A program made the position numbers and the translations under genes. Shown piece by piece: positions 34,789 through 41,842 of a stretch of DNA of 64,000 nucleotides. This stretch comes from an uncultured Candidatus Binatia bacterium (GTDB taxonomy: Bacteria > Desulfobacterota > Binatia > UBA9968 > JAJDTQ01): assembly GCA_958295985.1 (NCBI GenBank), contig OY282432.1, positions 434,001 to 498,000 on the forward strand. Direction: 5' to 3'. Positions within the stretch are counted from its first letter, which is position 1; each line of letters begins with the position of its first letter. The notes under the pieces were generated by a model that worked only from the letters and a program-made list of their open reading frames with translations, had not been told where the DNA came from and searched no databases.

Positions 34789-35034
34789 TCACTTCTGCGT
34801 CCAATAAACGTTGCCCTCGAACTCCGAGTCCAGCCGCATCAGGTAAAGCGACAACATCCCGTGGGCACCCAGCGGCCGCAACTGCCGCGGGTCCCGTGTC
34901 TTGATGGCCGCGATCTCCTCCGCGCTGAGGTCATAGCCGGACAAGGCCCCGTCCAGGTCAACGAGTGCCCGGCTCAGGGTATCCGGTTTCATCTTCAGGT
35001 CAAACAGGAAACGGTTCAGGTGGTAGCGGCTCAT
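34789..35034 (-). CDS. ligA: LigA-type extradiol dioxygenase alpha subunit
   Basis: An 81-residue helical protein of the LigA (protocatechuate 4,5-dioxygenase alpha) family. Typical segments are RYHLNRFLFDLKMK at the start and IKTRDPRQLRPLGAHGML near the end. The ATG at 35034 has GGGAG upstream. It follows the LigB-type beta subunit by 57 nt, as in ligAB pairs, where the small subunit caps the active site. Substrate identity (protocatechuate, gallate or other catechol) is not fixed. Confidence 0.85.
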   Translation of the reverse strand: MSRYHLNRFLFDLKMKPDTLSRALVDLDGALSGYDLSAEEIAAIKTRDPRQLRPLGAHGMLSLYLMRLDSEFEGNVYWTQK

Positions 35035-35091
35035 GGGATGCTCCCGTAGACCCGTGCTCGTGCCATCGGCGCGCCCTTCCACACCGGCGCG

Positions 35092-35955
35092 TCAAATTCT
35101 CCAACTCGCGAACCCCCAACCGGTGGCCACGTGGTCGGGCATGTAGAAGGTCTCAGCGGCCGGAGTATCGCCCACGGCCCCGATCGTGACCATCCAGTTC
35201 AGAAACTCGGAGTTCCCCGACTGCCGCAACTGGTCGAGGGTCAGGCCGGCCAACGCGGCGCCCTGGCCCGTGCGCATCTGCCGGAGCAGCCCTTCATCGA
35301 AGCTGGTATCGATCTCACCGATCCGGGGGGACCCGGGGAAGTGCGACAGTCCGCCGGTGGCGAGCATGGCCACCCGGTCGGCGGCGGCGTCCGCCACCTG
35401 CCGTATGAGGTTCCCCAGCGCATGGCACCGGGCCGGAGTCGGTAACGGATCGATCCAGGTGTTGACGAAGATGGGCAGGATGGGGATCTCCGGCTCCGGC
35501 AGCAGAAAATGCAGCGGCACCATCTGAGTATGTTGAAGCTCGATGTCCTCGCCGAAGGACAGGTCCAGCCCGGCGGCGACCCCGGCCCGGAGGATCGCCC
35601 GGCCCAGTTCCGGGTGGTTCCGGTAGTGGAACTTGTGCCGGGTGAACCGGCCGTCGACCTCGTCCGCCAGCGTAACGAAAAAGGTCGGTATGTTGTCGAA
35701 GAAAAAGTTCACGAACTGATCGTTGGCGACCACGATCAGCACGTCGGGCCTGGCGGCTTCCAGGTCGGAGCGAAGCACGGCAAGGGCATTCTCCGCGTCC
35801 TGCCGCAACTTTTGCTGCACCTCCAGAGACGGCCTGACGCCGGCCGCCTGCGGCGCCATGCGGTAGTGCAGCGTCATGAAATCTTCCCACTCGGCGCCCG
35901 GCTCGAGCAGCATGTTGGGTGCGTGGCTGGCGGCCAACGCGGCTACGAAAGGCAT
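35092..35955 (-). CDS. ligB: LigB-type class III extradiol dioxygenase beta subunit
   Basis: A 287-residue catalytic subunit that opens a catechol ring next to the diol using Fe(II). Expected ligands are the histidine in LAASHAPNML near residue 11, LQHTQMVPLHFLLP in the middle and ATGGLSHFPGS later. The catalytic-site motif NDQFVNFFFDN is present. The ATG at 35955 is preceded by AGGAAGGA; an in-frame codon 120 nt upstream would add a non-homologous leader. It is the first gene of a minus-strand run LigB-LigA-SDR-barrel-Nudix and diverges from the L,D-transpeptidase. Confidence 0.9.
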   Translation of the reverse strand: MPFVAALAASHAPNMLLEPGAEWEDFMTLHYRMAPQAAGVRPSLEVQQKLRQDAENALAVLRSDLEAARPDVLIVVANDQFVNFFFDNIPTFFVTLADEVDGRFTRHKFHYRNHPELGRAILRAGVAAGLDLSFGEDIELQHTQMVPLHFLLPEPEIPILPIFVNTWIDPLPTPARCHALGNLIRQVADAAADRVAMLATGGLSHFPGSPRIGEIDTSFDEGLLRQMRTGQGAALAGLTLDQLRQSGNSEFLNWMVTIGAVGDTPAAETFYMPDHVATGWGFASWRI

Positions 35956-35993
35956 TTTTGCGGTCCTTCCTGAACTGTTTGGGGAAAAGATGT

Positions 35994-36021
35994 TATAATC
36001 CGGTTTGAGAAATTTCAACCG
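35994..36021. promoter_or_regulatory. Promoter-like and palindromic region between ligB and the L,D-transpeptidase
   Basis: A consensus -10 box TATAAT lies at 35994-35999, and directly after it is CGGTT, 11 nt, AACCG (36001-36021) with an inner TTGA/TCAA pair. The -35 match is poor in either direction, so the strand served is unclear. Just right of it, GAGTC occurs several times in 36021-36050. Confidence 0.35.
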
Positions 36022-36129
36022 AGTCACCGAGTCGAAGCGAGTCAAACCGGGTCGATTCCAAACGGGTTCACCCAACCGGCGCTGCCGGTGTCGCGCAGGC
36101 CGGGGTACCGAGATGATGGAGACGGTCGC

Positions 36130-37149
36130 ATGAGGTTAACGTTTGGCGCTGTGTTGATGGTCTGTGGGATGGCGGCCTTCGCCCTGCCGTCCATGGGGAG
36201 TGCCTGGAAGCCCGGCGCCACCGTCTTCGAGTATCGCGAGTCCCTGGAAGGCGACGCGGACCGGAGTCTCGATTCCACCATCATCGGAAGCCCCGCGATA
36301 CACGTCGCCGAATTCGAGGACACCCTCCTCGACATCGCCCGCCTGAATCACCTTGGCTATCAGGAGTTGAAACGGGCCAATCCCGGTGTGGATCCCTGGC
36401 TCCCGGGCAAGGGCACGCGGGTCACCCTCCCCACCCGCTGGATTCTCCCGGAGGCGCCGCGAGAGGGACTGGTCCTGAACATTCCCGAGATGAGGCTGTA
36501 CTACTACCTGCCCGGCTCCAGGGTCATGACCTTCCCGTTGGGGGTGGGCGTGGAAGGTCAGGAGACGCCGGCGGGAAGCTATCGTATCGGTCAGAAGCGC
36601 ACGAACCCGGTGTGGTACGTGCCGGTCGCGATCCAGGCGGAGATGGAACATCCGCGCAAGATCGTCCCTCCGGGGCCGGACAACCCGTTGGGGAAGTACT
36701 GGATGCGGTTGTCCCACACCACCTACGGCATCCACGGCACCAACAACCCGTGGGCCATCGGCCGCCGGGTGACCCACGGTTGCATCCGGCTGTACCCCGA
36801 GGACATCGCCTTCCTGTATCCACGGGTGCCGAAAGACACGCCCGTGCGGGTCATCTACCAGCACGCCAAGGTCGGCGTCCGGGAGGGGAAGGCCTACTTT
36901 CAGATCTACCGCAATGGAGTCAAGGTAGACGCCGAGCTCATGGGGGACCTCATGAGACAGATTGCCAATCTGAACCTCCGCGCCGACTTGCGGGAGGTCC
37001 GGCGACTGCTGTTCGACCTGCCCGACGGGGCCATGACCCCGCTACCGCCAAGGAAGAGCCTCATGGCCGGTACTTCTCGTCCAGAGCGTACTTCTCCTCC
37101 AGCCCCACGATCTCGTGAAACTCGTCGAACGGCAGCAGCCGGTCCATGA
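36130..37149 (+). CDS. L,D-transpeptidase (YkuD domain) with LysM-like domain
   Basis: A 339-residue periplasmic enzyme that makes 3-3 peptidoglycan cross-links or anchors lipoproteins. The N-terminus (MRLTFGAVLMVCGMAAFALP) is a signal peptide, then a LysM-like stretch (IARLNHLGYQELKRANPGVD) and the YkuD domain with catalytic cysteine 218 in RRVTHGCIRL; the family pattern is HG-x-H...(S/T)HGC(I/V)R. The ATG at 36130 was preferred because the longer frame upstream adds non-hydrophobic codons. Its 3' end overlaps the convergent gene by 89 nt, so the last proline-rich 28 residues may be a non-conserved tail. Indicates a Gram-negative envelope. Confidence 0.92.
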   Translation: MRLTFGAVLMVCGMAAFALPSMGSAWKPGATVFEYRESLEGDADRSLDSTIIGSPAIHVAEFEDTLLDIARLNHLGYQELKRANPGVDPWLPGKGTRVTLPTRWILPEAPREGLVLNIPEMRLYYYLPGSRVMTFPLGVGVEGQETPAGSYRIGQKRTNPVWYVPVAIQAEMEHPRKIVPPGPDNPLGKYWMRLSHTTYGIHGTNNPWAIGRRVTHGCIRLYPEDIAFLYPRVPKDTPVRVIYQHAKVGVREGKAYFQIYRNGVKVDAELMGDLMRQIANLNLRADLREVRRLLFDLPDGAMTPLPPRKSLMAGTSRPERTSPPAPRSRETRRTAAAGP

Positions 37150-37915
37150 GGGCCTCCCCCGTGCCCTGCTCCCTGAGGTTGGAGTAGTAGTTCTTGAGCG
37201 CCATGGCCGCGGAGTAGAGCGGACCCACGGGCCAGACGATGAGTGCGAAACCAAGCTCCCCGAGCTCCGCCGGCGTCATCAGCGGCGTGGTCCCCCGCTC
37301 GATCATGTTGGCCACCAGCGGCCCCGGAACGTTGCGGGCGATCTCCTGCATCTCCTCGCGGCTCTCCGGCGCCTCGATGAACACGGCGTCGGCGCCGTTC
37401 TCCTTGAAGGCGTTGCCGCGCCGGATGGCCTCGTCGAGGCCGAGGGCCTGGCGCGCGTCGGTCCGGGCCACGATGAAGAGGTCTCCGTCCCCCTTCGCCG
37501 CCACCGCGGCGTTGAGCTTCTTGAGGTACTCGTCCAGGGACACCACCTGCTTACCCCTCATGTGACCGCAGCGCTTGGGCCAGACCTGGTCCTCCAGGAA
37601 CATGCCCGCCGCTCCCGCCCGTAGCAGCTCGGTGACGGTGCGGACCACGTTCACCGCGTTGCCGTAACCGGTGTCCGAGTCCACGATGACCGGCGTCGGC
37701 ACCGCGCCGCAGATGCGGTAGATGGTGCTCAGCATTTCGGTCTGCGTGAGGATGCCGAAGTCGGGCTCCCCCAGAAGCGTCGCCGAGATACCATAGCCGG
37801 TGGTGAATATGACGTCGAAGCCGGTGCGTTCGGCGATGCGAGCGCTCAGGGCATCGTAAACCCCGGGCATGACCAGGGTTCCCTTCCGGTCGAGCGCTTC
37901 CTTGACTCTGCTCAT
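37061..37915 (-). CDS. Isocitrate lyase / PEP mutase family protein
   Basis: A 284-residue TIM-barrel enzyme of the isocitrate lyase/phosphoenolpyruvate mutase superfamily. The N-terminus VMPGVYDALSARIAERTGFD and the DSDTGYGNAVNV metal-binding loop are diagnostic. KRCGHMRGK at about 128 has the K-x-C-G-H active-site cysteine seen in lyases (isocitrate, methylisocitrate, dimethylmalate) rather than in PEP mutase. The ATG at 37915 has GGAGG upstream. It may cleave a 2,3-substituted dicarboxylate made downstream of the dioxygenase, but this is inference. It lies 83 nt after the ferredoxin gene. Confidence 0.9.
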   Translation of the reverse strand: MSRVKEALDRKGTLVMPGVYDALSARIAERTGFDVIFTTGYGISATLLGEPDFGILTQTEMLSTIYRICGAVPTPVIVDSDTGYGNAVNVVRTVTELLRAGAAGMFLEDQVWPKRCGHMRGKQVVSLDEYLKKLNAAVAAKGDGDLFIVARTDARQALGLDEAIRRGNAFKENGADAVFIEAPESREEMQEIARNVPGPLVANMIERGTTPLMTPAELGELGFALIVWPVGPLYSAAMALKNYYSNLREQGTGEALMDRLLPFDEFHEIVGLEEKYALDEKYRP

Positions 37916-37998
37916 TTTGGGCCTCCGGCTTGATGGGTTCGACAATAAGGCCCGACGTCAGCGGCCTGATGACGCGCGTATCCGGTCAACGTGGGAAA

Positions 37999-38283
37999 CT
38001 ACTCCGCGGGAATCTCCACGATCACGTCGCCGATCAGCTTGGCAACACATCCCAGACGGTCGGCAGGATCCGAATCGAGCATGGACAGCGTCAACTCCTC
38101 GTTGTCGTCCATGGGGCTCAGGTTGTTCTCTCCGGCCAGGATCCTCACCTTGTCGGTGCCGCAGATGGCCTCGGTGCAGTCGTGGCGAAGTTTGACGCCG
38201 TTGCGAATCGCCGCCACCAGGATGGTGGTGCCGTCCTCGACCTCGAAACTCTGCCCCAGTGGCATGAAAGTGACTCTAGGCAT
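37999..38283 (-). CDS. Ferredoxin-fold [2Fe-2S]-like protein, copy 1
   Basis: A 94-residue ferredoxin-fold protein. The cluster loop reads RHDCTEAICGTDKVRI, with a final cysteine in RLGCVAKL. Plant-type ferredoxins have C-x4/5-C-x2-C; here the third ligand position is Asp (GTD instead of GTC). Either Asp serves as a ligand, or the cluster is altered. The same protein, residue for residue, is encoded again at 40492-40776. It is transcribed toward the isocitrate-lyase-family gene. The ATG region and 45 nt upstream belong to the duplicated segment. Confidence 0.85.
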   Translation of the reverse strand: MPRVTFMPLGQSFEVEDGTTILVAAIRNGVKLRHDCTEAICGTDKVRILAGENNLSPMDDNEELTLSMLDSDPADRLGCVAKLIGDVIVEIPAE

Positions 38284-38323
38284 GGCGGGTTGTAGGAGAC
38301 GCTCGCCGGGAAGTCAAGTTGCC
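38003..38323. repeat. Direct repeat of about 321 bp containing the ferredoxin gene, copy 1
   Basis: Matches 40496-40817 in the same orientation with five base changes and one single-base gap, all silent in the protein. The match starts one base inside the gene's final codons (stop codons differ, TAG here and TGA there) and ends in the non-coding sequence upstream of the gene. The two copies enclose the DUF262/HEPN cassette. Confidence 0.9.
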
Positions 38324-38741
38324 CCGCCCCTCCTTTCTGTAAAATATAGTACCTATCAGAAATCCCGCCAAATACCTGCCCTCAGTGTACCTTCCATAAC
38401 CCCCTCCCCCAATCCTCACTTTCTTGACGTACACTGGCGGGCGTCCTGCCCTCCACCGCTTGATCACAACAGCAAGGCGTGATAATCAGGAGTCTGGTGG
38501 CATGATCGACTTTGGAATACACCTTACTTCGGCCACTATCCTGTCCTATGAACCGGGACCACCTCAGCGCGAGGCGCTGGCCTCGGTGCGCCGCTACCTC
38601 GCCTCCATTGAGATTGTTCACTAGCGGGAAGACGCAGCAGGAGCACGTATCGTTGCCGGCGCGGTGGAGAATGACCATGTGTAAGGTTCGTGCCGGGAAC
38701 GCAGCGGTAACGCCGTTCCCTCCCCGATAAGGAGAGACAAG
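38324..38741. other. Intergenic region upstream of the DUF262 gene
   Basis: About 418 nt with no convincing gene. An AT-rich part near 38336-38366 (AAAATATAGTACC) could hold a promoter for the cassette. Short open frames on both strands do not resemble proteins. AAGGAGA at 38729-38735 is the ribosome binding site for the DUF262 gene. Confidence 0.4.
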
Positions 38742-39836
38742 ATGTCCACCAACGACCAGAGCACCGACGACCTGGAAATGGAGCCGATAGGGTCCGAGGA
38801 GGAGGACTACGAAGGTGCCCCGCCAGACTATCAGATCACGACCTATCCTGCCGATTTCACTCTGGAGGTGCTGCATCAGAAATGGCAGGCAAAGGACATC
38901 GTAGTTCCCGAGTTTCAGCGACGGTTCGTCTGGAAACAGCCCCAGGCCAGCAAGCTCATCGAGTCCTTTCTCGTAGGCTTGCCGGTTCCGGCCGTGTTCC
39001 TGTACAGCGAAAGAAAGAGCCGGAAATACCTCGTCATCGACGGACAACAGCGGTTGAAAAGCATTTTCTACTATTTCGACGGATATTATGGGCCCTCCAA
39101 GGGTGGAAAGCGCGTAGTTTTCCGGTTGAAGGGGTTGAATCAGAACAGTCGGTTTCACGACAGAAGCTTCGACGACCTCTCGGAGGAAGACCAACGAGGA
39201 TTAAAGAACGCAGTACTCCGGGCGTTTATCGTGCAGCAGCTTGATCCGGAGGACGATACGAGCATGTATCACATCTTCGAACGGCTCAATACCGGTGGCA
39301 CGTTGCTTGCGAATCAGGAAATTCGTAACAGCATCTACTATGGGAGGTTCTCGAGGTTCCTGGATGAAATCAATGAACTTACGATTTGGCGGAAGATACT
39401 TGGCAAGCAGCAACCGGACACCCGGAGGAGAGACGTCGAGCTGATCCTGCGGTTCCTGTCGATGCGGGATTCGACTGCCTACAAGAAGCCCATGAAGGAG
39501 TTCCTCTCGAAATTCATGCAAAAGAACAGGGAGGCATCGAAGCAACGGTTACAGGGCAGTCGCGCCCTGTTCGAGCGGACCTGCGAAGCCGTGGTGACGG
39601 ACCTTGGGGAAAAGCCGTTTCACGTGCGCAACGGGTTGAACGCCGCGGTGTTCGACGCGGTCATGCATGCCTTTTCCAATCATCTGGACGACAGGCCAGG
39701 GAACGTACGGCAGCGCTACGAGAATCTGGTTCGTAATAATGATGACTTCGACCGCAACACGCGAAGTGGGACGACGGACATGGAAGTCGTGCACCGCCGG
39801 CTTCGCCAAGCGTCCGAACAGCTTTTCGATGACTAG
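38742..39836 (+). CDS. DUF262 (GmrS/ParB-like) protein, defence-type
   Basis: A 364-residue protein of the DUF262 family, whose members include the GmrSD restriction nuclease and other defence proteins. The N-terminal ParB-like fold has VVPEFQRRFVWKQPQASKLIES near residue 54 and the DGQQRLKS motif at 100-107, in which the D-G-Q-Q-R set is implicated in nucleotide binding or hydrolysis. The DUF1524 nuclease domain found at the C-terminus of GmrD-type proteins is absent, so it would need a partner nuclease. It is followed after 15 nt by a HEPN-family gene on the same strand. GC is lower than the flanks and the pair is enclosed by a duplicated ferredoxin gene. Confidence 0.85.
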   Translation: MSTNDQSTDDLEMEPIGSEEEDYEGAPPDYQITTYPADFTLEVLHQKWQAKDIVVPEFQRRFVWKQPQASKLIESFLVGLPVPAVFLYSERKSRKYLVIDGQQRLKSIFYYFDGYYGPSKGGKRVVFRLKGLNQNSRFHDRSFDDLSEEDQRGLKNAVLRAFIVQQLDPEDDTSMYHIFERLNTGGTLLANQEIRNSIYYGRFSRFLDEINELTIWRKILGKQQPDTRRRDVELILRFLSMRDSTAYKKPMKEFLSKFMQKNREASKQRLQGSRALFERTCEAVVTDLGEKPFHVRNGLNAAVFDAVMHAFSNHLDDRPGNVRQRYENLVRNNDDFDRNTRSGTTDMEVVHRRLRQASEQLFDD

Positions 39837-39851
39837 GTAGTCGCGGTCCAT

Positions 39852-40343
39852 ATGCATATCGAACGGATCGATGATTCGCTAGCTCGTTGTCGAGGGCACC
39901 TTTCGGCAATGGCGGCTGCCGATGAGAGATCGGAGATCGAGAACCTGTTGACGCAATCGTTGCTGATTCTCATCTGCGCAGAGTTCGAAAGGAAAATCCG
40001 GGATTTGATATTGCGACGCTGTTCTTCCGTGTCAGATGGATCAATCAAGGAATACATTGACAGCTATGCCAGGAGAGCGCCTCGCAGCTTGCGACTCGGG
40101 GATATCACGGAGTTGCTCGCTCGATTCGGGCCTTCTCACAAGGACGAGTTCAGGCGACAACTAGTCGCGAATCCGGTAGCCGAGTCACTGTACAGCAGCA
40201 TCCTGACCGACCGGAACAGCGTAGCGCACGGAGAGGGTAGCAACGCAACCTTTAGAGACATTGTGCGCTATTACGAAGAGGGGCACGTGGTGCTGGACTA
40301 CTTCCGCGACGCGCTTTTTCAGGATGTCGGTGATTCAGCATGA
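39852..40343 (+). CDS. HEPN nuclease domain protein (MAE_28990/RiboL-PSP-like)
   Basis: A 163-residue helical protein with the HEPN RNase motif R-x4-H at residues 121-126 (RNSVAHGEG), preceded by a helix with FERKIRDLI. HEPN proteins of this group are typical toxins or effectors next to DUF262 genes. The 15-nt spacing indicates an operon with the DUF262 protein, and I infer that DUF262 senses or regulates while this protein cleaves RNA. Its stop overlaps a further ATG (ATGA) that opens a 22-codon frame, perhaps the remnant of a third gene. Confidence 0.78.
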   Translation: MHIERIDDSLARCRGHLSAMAAADERSEIENLLTQSLLILICAEFERKIRDLILRRCSSVSDGSIKEYIDSYARRAPRSLRLGDITELLARFGPSHKDEFRRQLVANPVAESLYSSILTDRNSVAHGEGSNATFRDIVRYYEEGHVVLDYFRDALFQDVGDSA

Positions 40344-40491
40344 AAATGCCAAGTGGACGCTCAAGCGATACTCCTCCCGCCGTCAACCGCTCGATTTCGG
40401 GTTTCTGAACGCCCGGCTCCAAGACACCAAGTGCTACGACTGCATCGGGGATGGGACGTGTAGGGTAGTCGCTACGGGAAAGGGGCGGCCA
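40344..40491 (+). other. Possible truncated third gene of the DUF262/HEPN cassette
   Basis: An ATG overlapping the HEPN stop opens MKMPSGRSSDTPPAV and then stops after 22 codons. In another frame the sequence continues as GFLNARLQDTKCYDCIGDGT up to the duplicated ferredoxin. This could be a gene broken at the joint. The evidence is only translational coupling and reading-frame appearance. Confidence 0.25.
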
Positions 40492-40776
40492 TCATTCCGC
40501 GGGAATCTCCACGATCACGTCGCCGATCAGCTTGGCAACGCATCCCAGACGGTCGGCAGGATCAGAATCGAGCATGGACAGCGTCAACTCCTCGTTGTCG
40601 TCCATGGGGCTCAGGTTGTTCTCTCCGGCCAGGATCCTCACCTTGTCGGTGCCGCAGATGGCTTCGGTGCAGTCGTGGCGAAGCTTGACGCCGTTGCGAA
40701 TCGCCGCCACCAGGATGGTGGTGCCGTCCTCGACCTCGAAGCTCTGCCCCAGTGGCATGAAAGTGACTCTAGGCAT
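40492..40776 (-). CDS. Ferredoxin-fold [2Fe-2S]-like protein, copy 2
   Basis: The same 94-residue protein as at 37999-38283, identical at every residue, including the Asp in GTDKVRI at the third cluster position. Nucleotide differences are silent and the stop codon is TGA instead of TAG. Upstream on its strand stands the MBL hydrolase gene, so this copy may keep the original promoter context while copy 1 stands before the isocitrate-lyase-family gene. Whether one or both copies are expressed cannot be seen. Confidence 0.85.
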   Translation of the reverse strand: MPRVTFMPLGQSFEVEDGTTILVAAIRNGVKLRHDCTEAICGTDKVRILAGENNLSPMDDNEELTLSMLDSDPADRLGCVAKLIGDVIVEIPAE

Positions 40777-40817
40777 GGCGGGTTTGTAGGAGACGCTCGC
40801 CGGGAAGTCAAGTTGCC
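40496..40817. repeat. Direct repeat of about 322 bp containing the ferredoxin gene, copy 2
   Basis: Second copy of the segment at 38003-38323, about 98% identical and in the same orientation. The 2.17 kb between the copies carries the DUF262 and HEPN genes. Confidence 0.9.
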
Positions 40818-40963
40818 GCCGCCCCAGGCCCGGACGCCGCAGTTCCGCATTTGCGGCGCCGGGCAACGTCCGCGCGGGCCGGCCCTGGCCTGGATGCAAC
40901 CGACATCAAGCTGCCGGTGTTCGAGCTGGCCTGCGCGAGCCGGCCGTCGCCTGGACGCAATGC

Positions 40964-41686
40964 TCATAGCTCCACCACCAGTCCGTCCTCCGCGGTGCGG
41001 ACCGGCAGCGTGTGGCGCCGGGCCAGCATCTCCTCTCCCATGTGCGTCAGGATCAGCCGTTTGCACGCCAGGCGCTCCCGGTGTGCGGCGATCTCCGCAT
41101 AGTTCATGTGCGAGGGGGACGGGAGGTCGTAATGGCAGCACTCGCAGATGAACAGGTCGGCGTCCCGGCTGTGGGTGATGAACTGGTCCGTCCAACTCGA
41201 ATCACCGGAGAAGAGCACGGTGCGCCCGCTGACCGTGACCCTCAGCCCGAGGGAGACGGCATCGGTCTGGTGCGGGACCCGGAAGGCCCGCACCTCGGCC
41301 CCGGCCACTGGGGTGGCGGTATCCGGCTCCAACACCGAAAAAGCGACGAAGGGCAGCTCCTTCTCGCCGTACATGAGCCTCATGAGATCGCGTACGCGCT
41401 CCTCTGTTCCCGTGGGCCCGGCCACCTCCAGCGGACGGCTCCGGGGCCGGTTGTACAGGTAGTGGATGAAGAAGAAGGGCAGGCCGCCGAAGTGGTCGCC
41501 GTGGAGGTGGCTGAGGACGACCGCATCCAGGTCCGCCGGGTCCAGACCGGCGCGCTTGAAAGCCGGCAGCGTCGATGGACCGCAGTCGAGGAGATACAGG
41601 TGCGAGCGGTCTTCCAACAGATAGGCGGTGTGGTTTCTGCCGCCGCTGCCGAAGGCGTCCCCGGAGCCGAGAAAATGGACTCTCAC
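40964..41686 (-). CDS. MBL-fold metallo-hydrolase (RNase Z-like)
   Basis: A 240-residue metallo-beta-lactamase fold protein. Metal site residues are in SHLHGDHFGGLPF (H-x-H-x-D-H), with a later histidine in RVPHQTDAVSLGLR, an aspartate in VLFSGDSSWTD, and RLILTHMG. The N-terminus HFLGSGDAFGSGGRNHTAYLL is typical of the RNase Z/phosphodiesterase branch. Length is shorter than tRNase Z. It diverges from addB across an interval with a palindromic repeat. Substrate unknown. Confidence 0.9.
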   Translation of the reverse strand: MRVHFLGSGDAFGSGGRNHTAYLLEDRSHLYLLDCGPSTLPAFKRAGLDPADLDAVVLSHLHGDHFGGLPFFFIHYLYNRPRSRPLEVAGPTGTEERVRDLMRLMYGEKELPFVAFSVLEPDTATPVAGAEVRAFRVPHQTDAVSLGLRVTVSGRTVLFSGDSSWTDQFITHSRDADLFICECCHYDLPSPSHMNYAEIAAHRERLACKRLILTHMGEEMLARRHTLPVRTAEDGLVVEL

Positions 41687-41768
41687 GCAGCCGACATTAG
41701 CAGCGCCGGGTTGACCTTGGCAACGCGTGCCGGGTCTGCCAAAGTCGTGGGAGGCTCAGGTTGTTCGA

Positions 41769-41822
41769 GATGCCCTTCGACAAGCCCGTCCCGAGCTTGG
41801 CCAAGGGCTCAGGACAGGCTTG
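41769..41822. repeat. Dispersed palindromic element upstream of addB
   Basis: CCCTTCGACAAGC ... GCTCAGGACAGGC encloses an inner CCGAGCTTGG block. This is the TCGA-AGG/CCTGAGC palindrome type often seen dispersed in GC-rich genomes. A related element lies inside the addA coding sequence (46523-46567). It sits just before the addB start and may affect its transcript. Confidence 0.5.
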
Positions 41823-41842
41823 GACCTGATCCCGGCTGCTCC

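Noticed and set aside
38382..39194. Minus-strand 270-codon frame opposite the DUF262 gene
   Set aside because: The plus-strand gene carries the DGQQR motif and family pattern; the minus frame is its shadow.
41012..41842. 277-codon upstream extension of the addB frame
   Set aside because: It runs antisense to the MBL hydrolase and then through non-coding palindromic sequence; AddB homology begins at the ATG at 41843.
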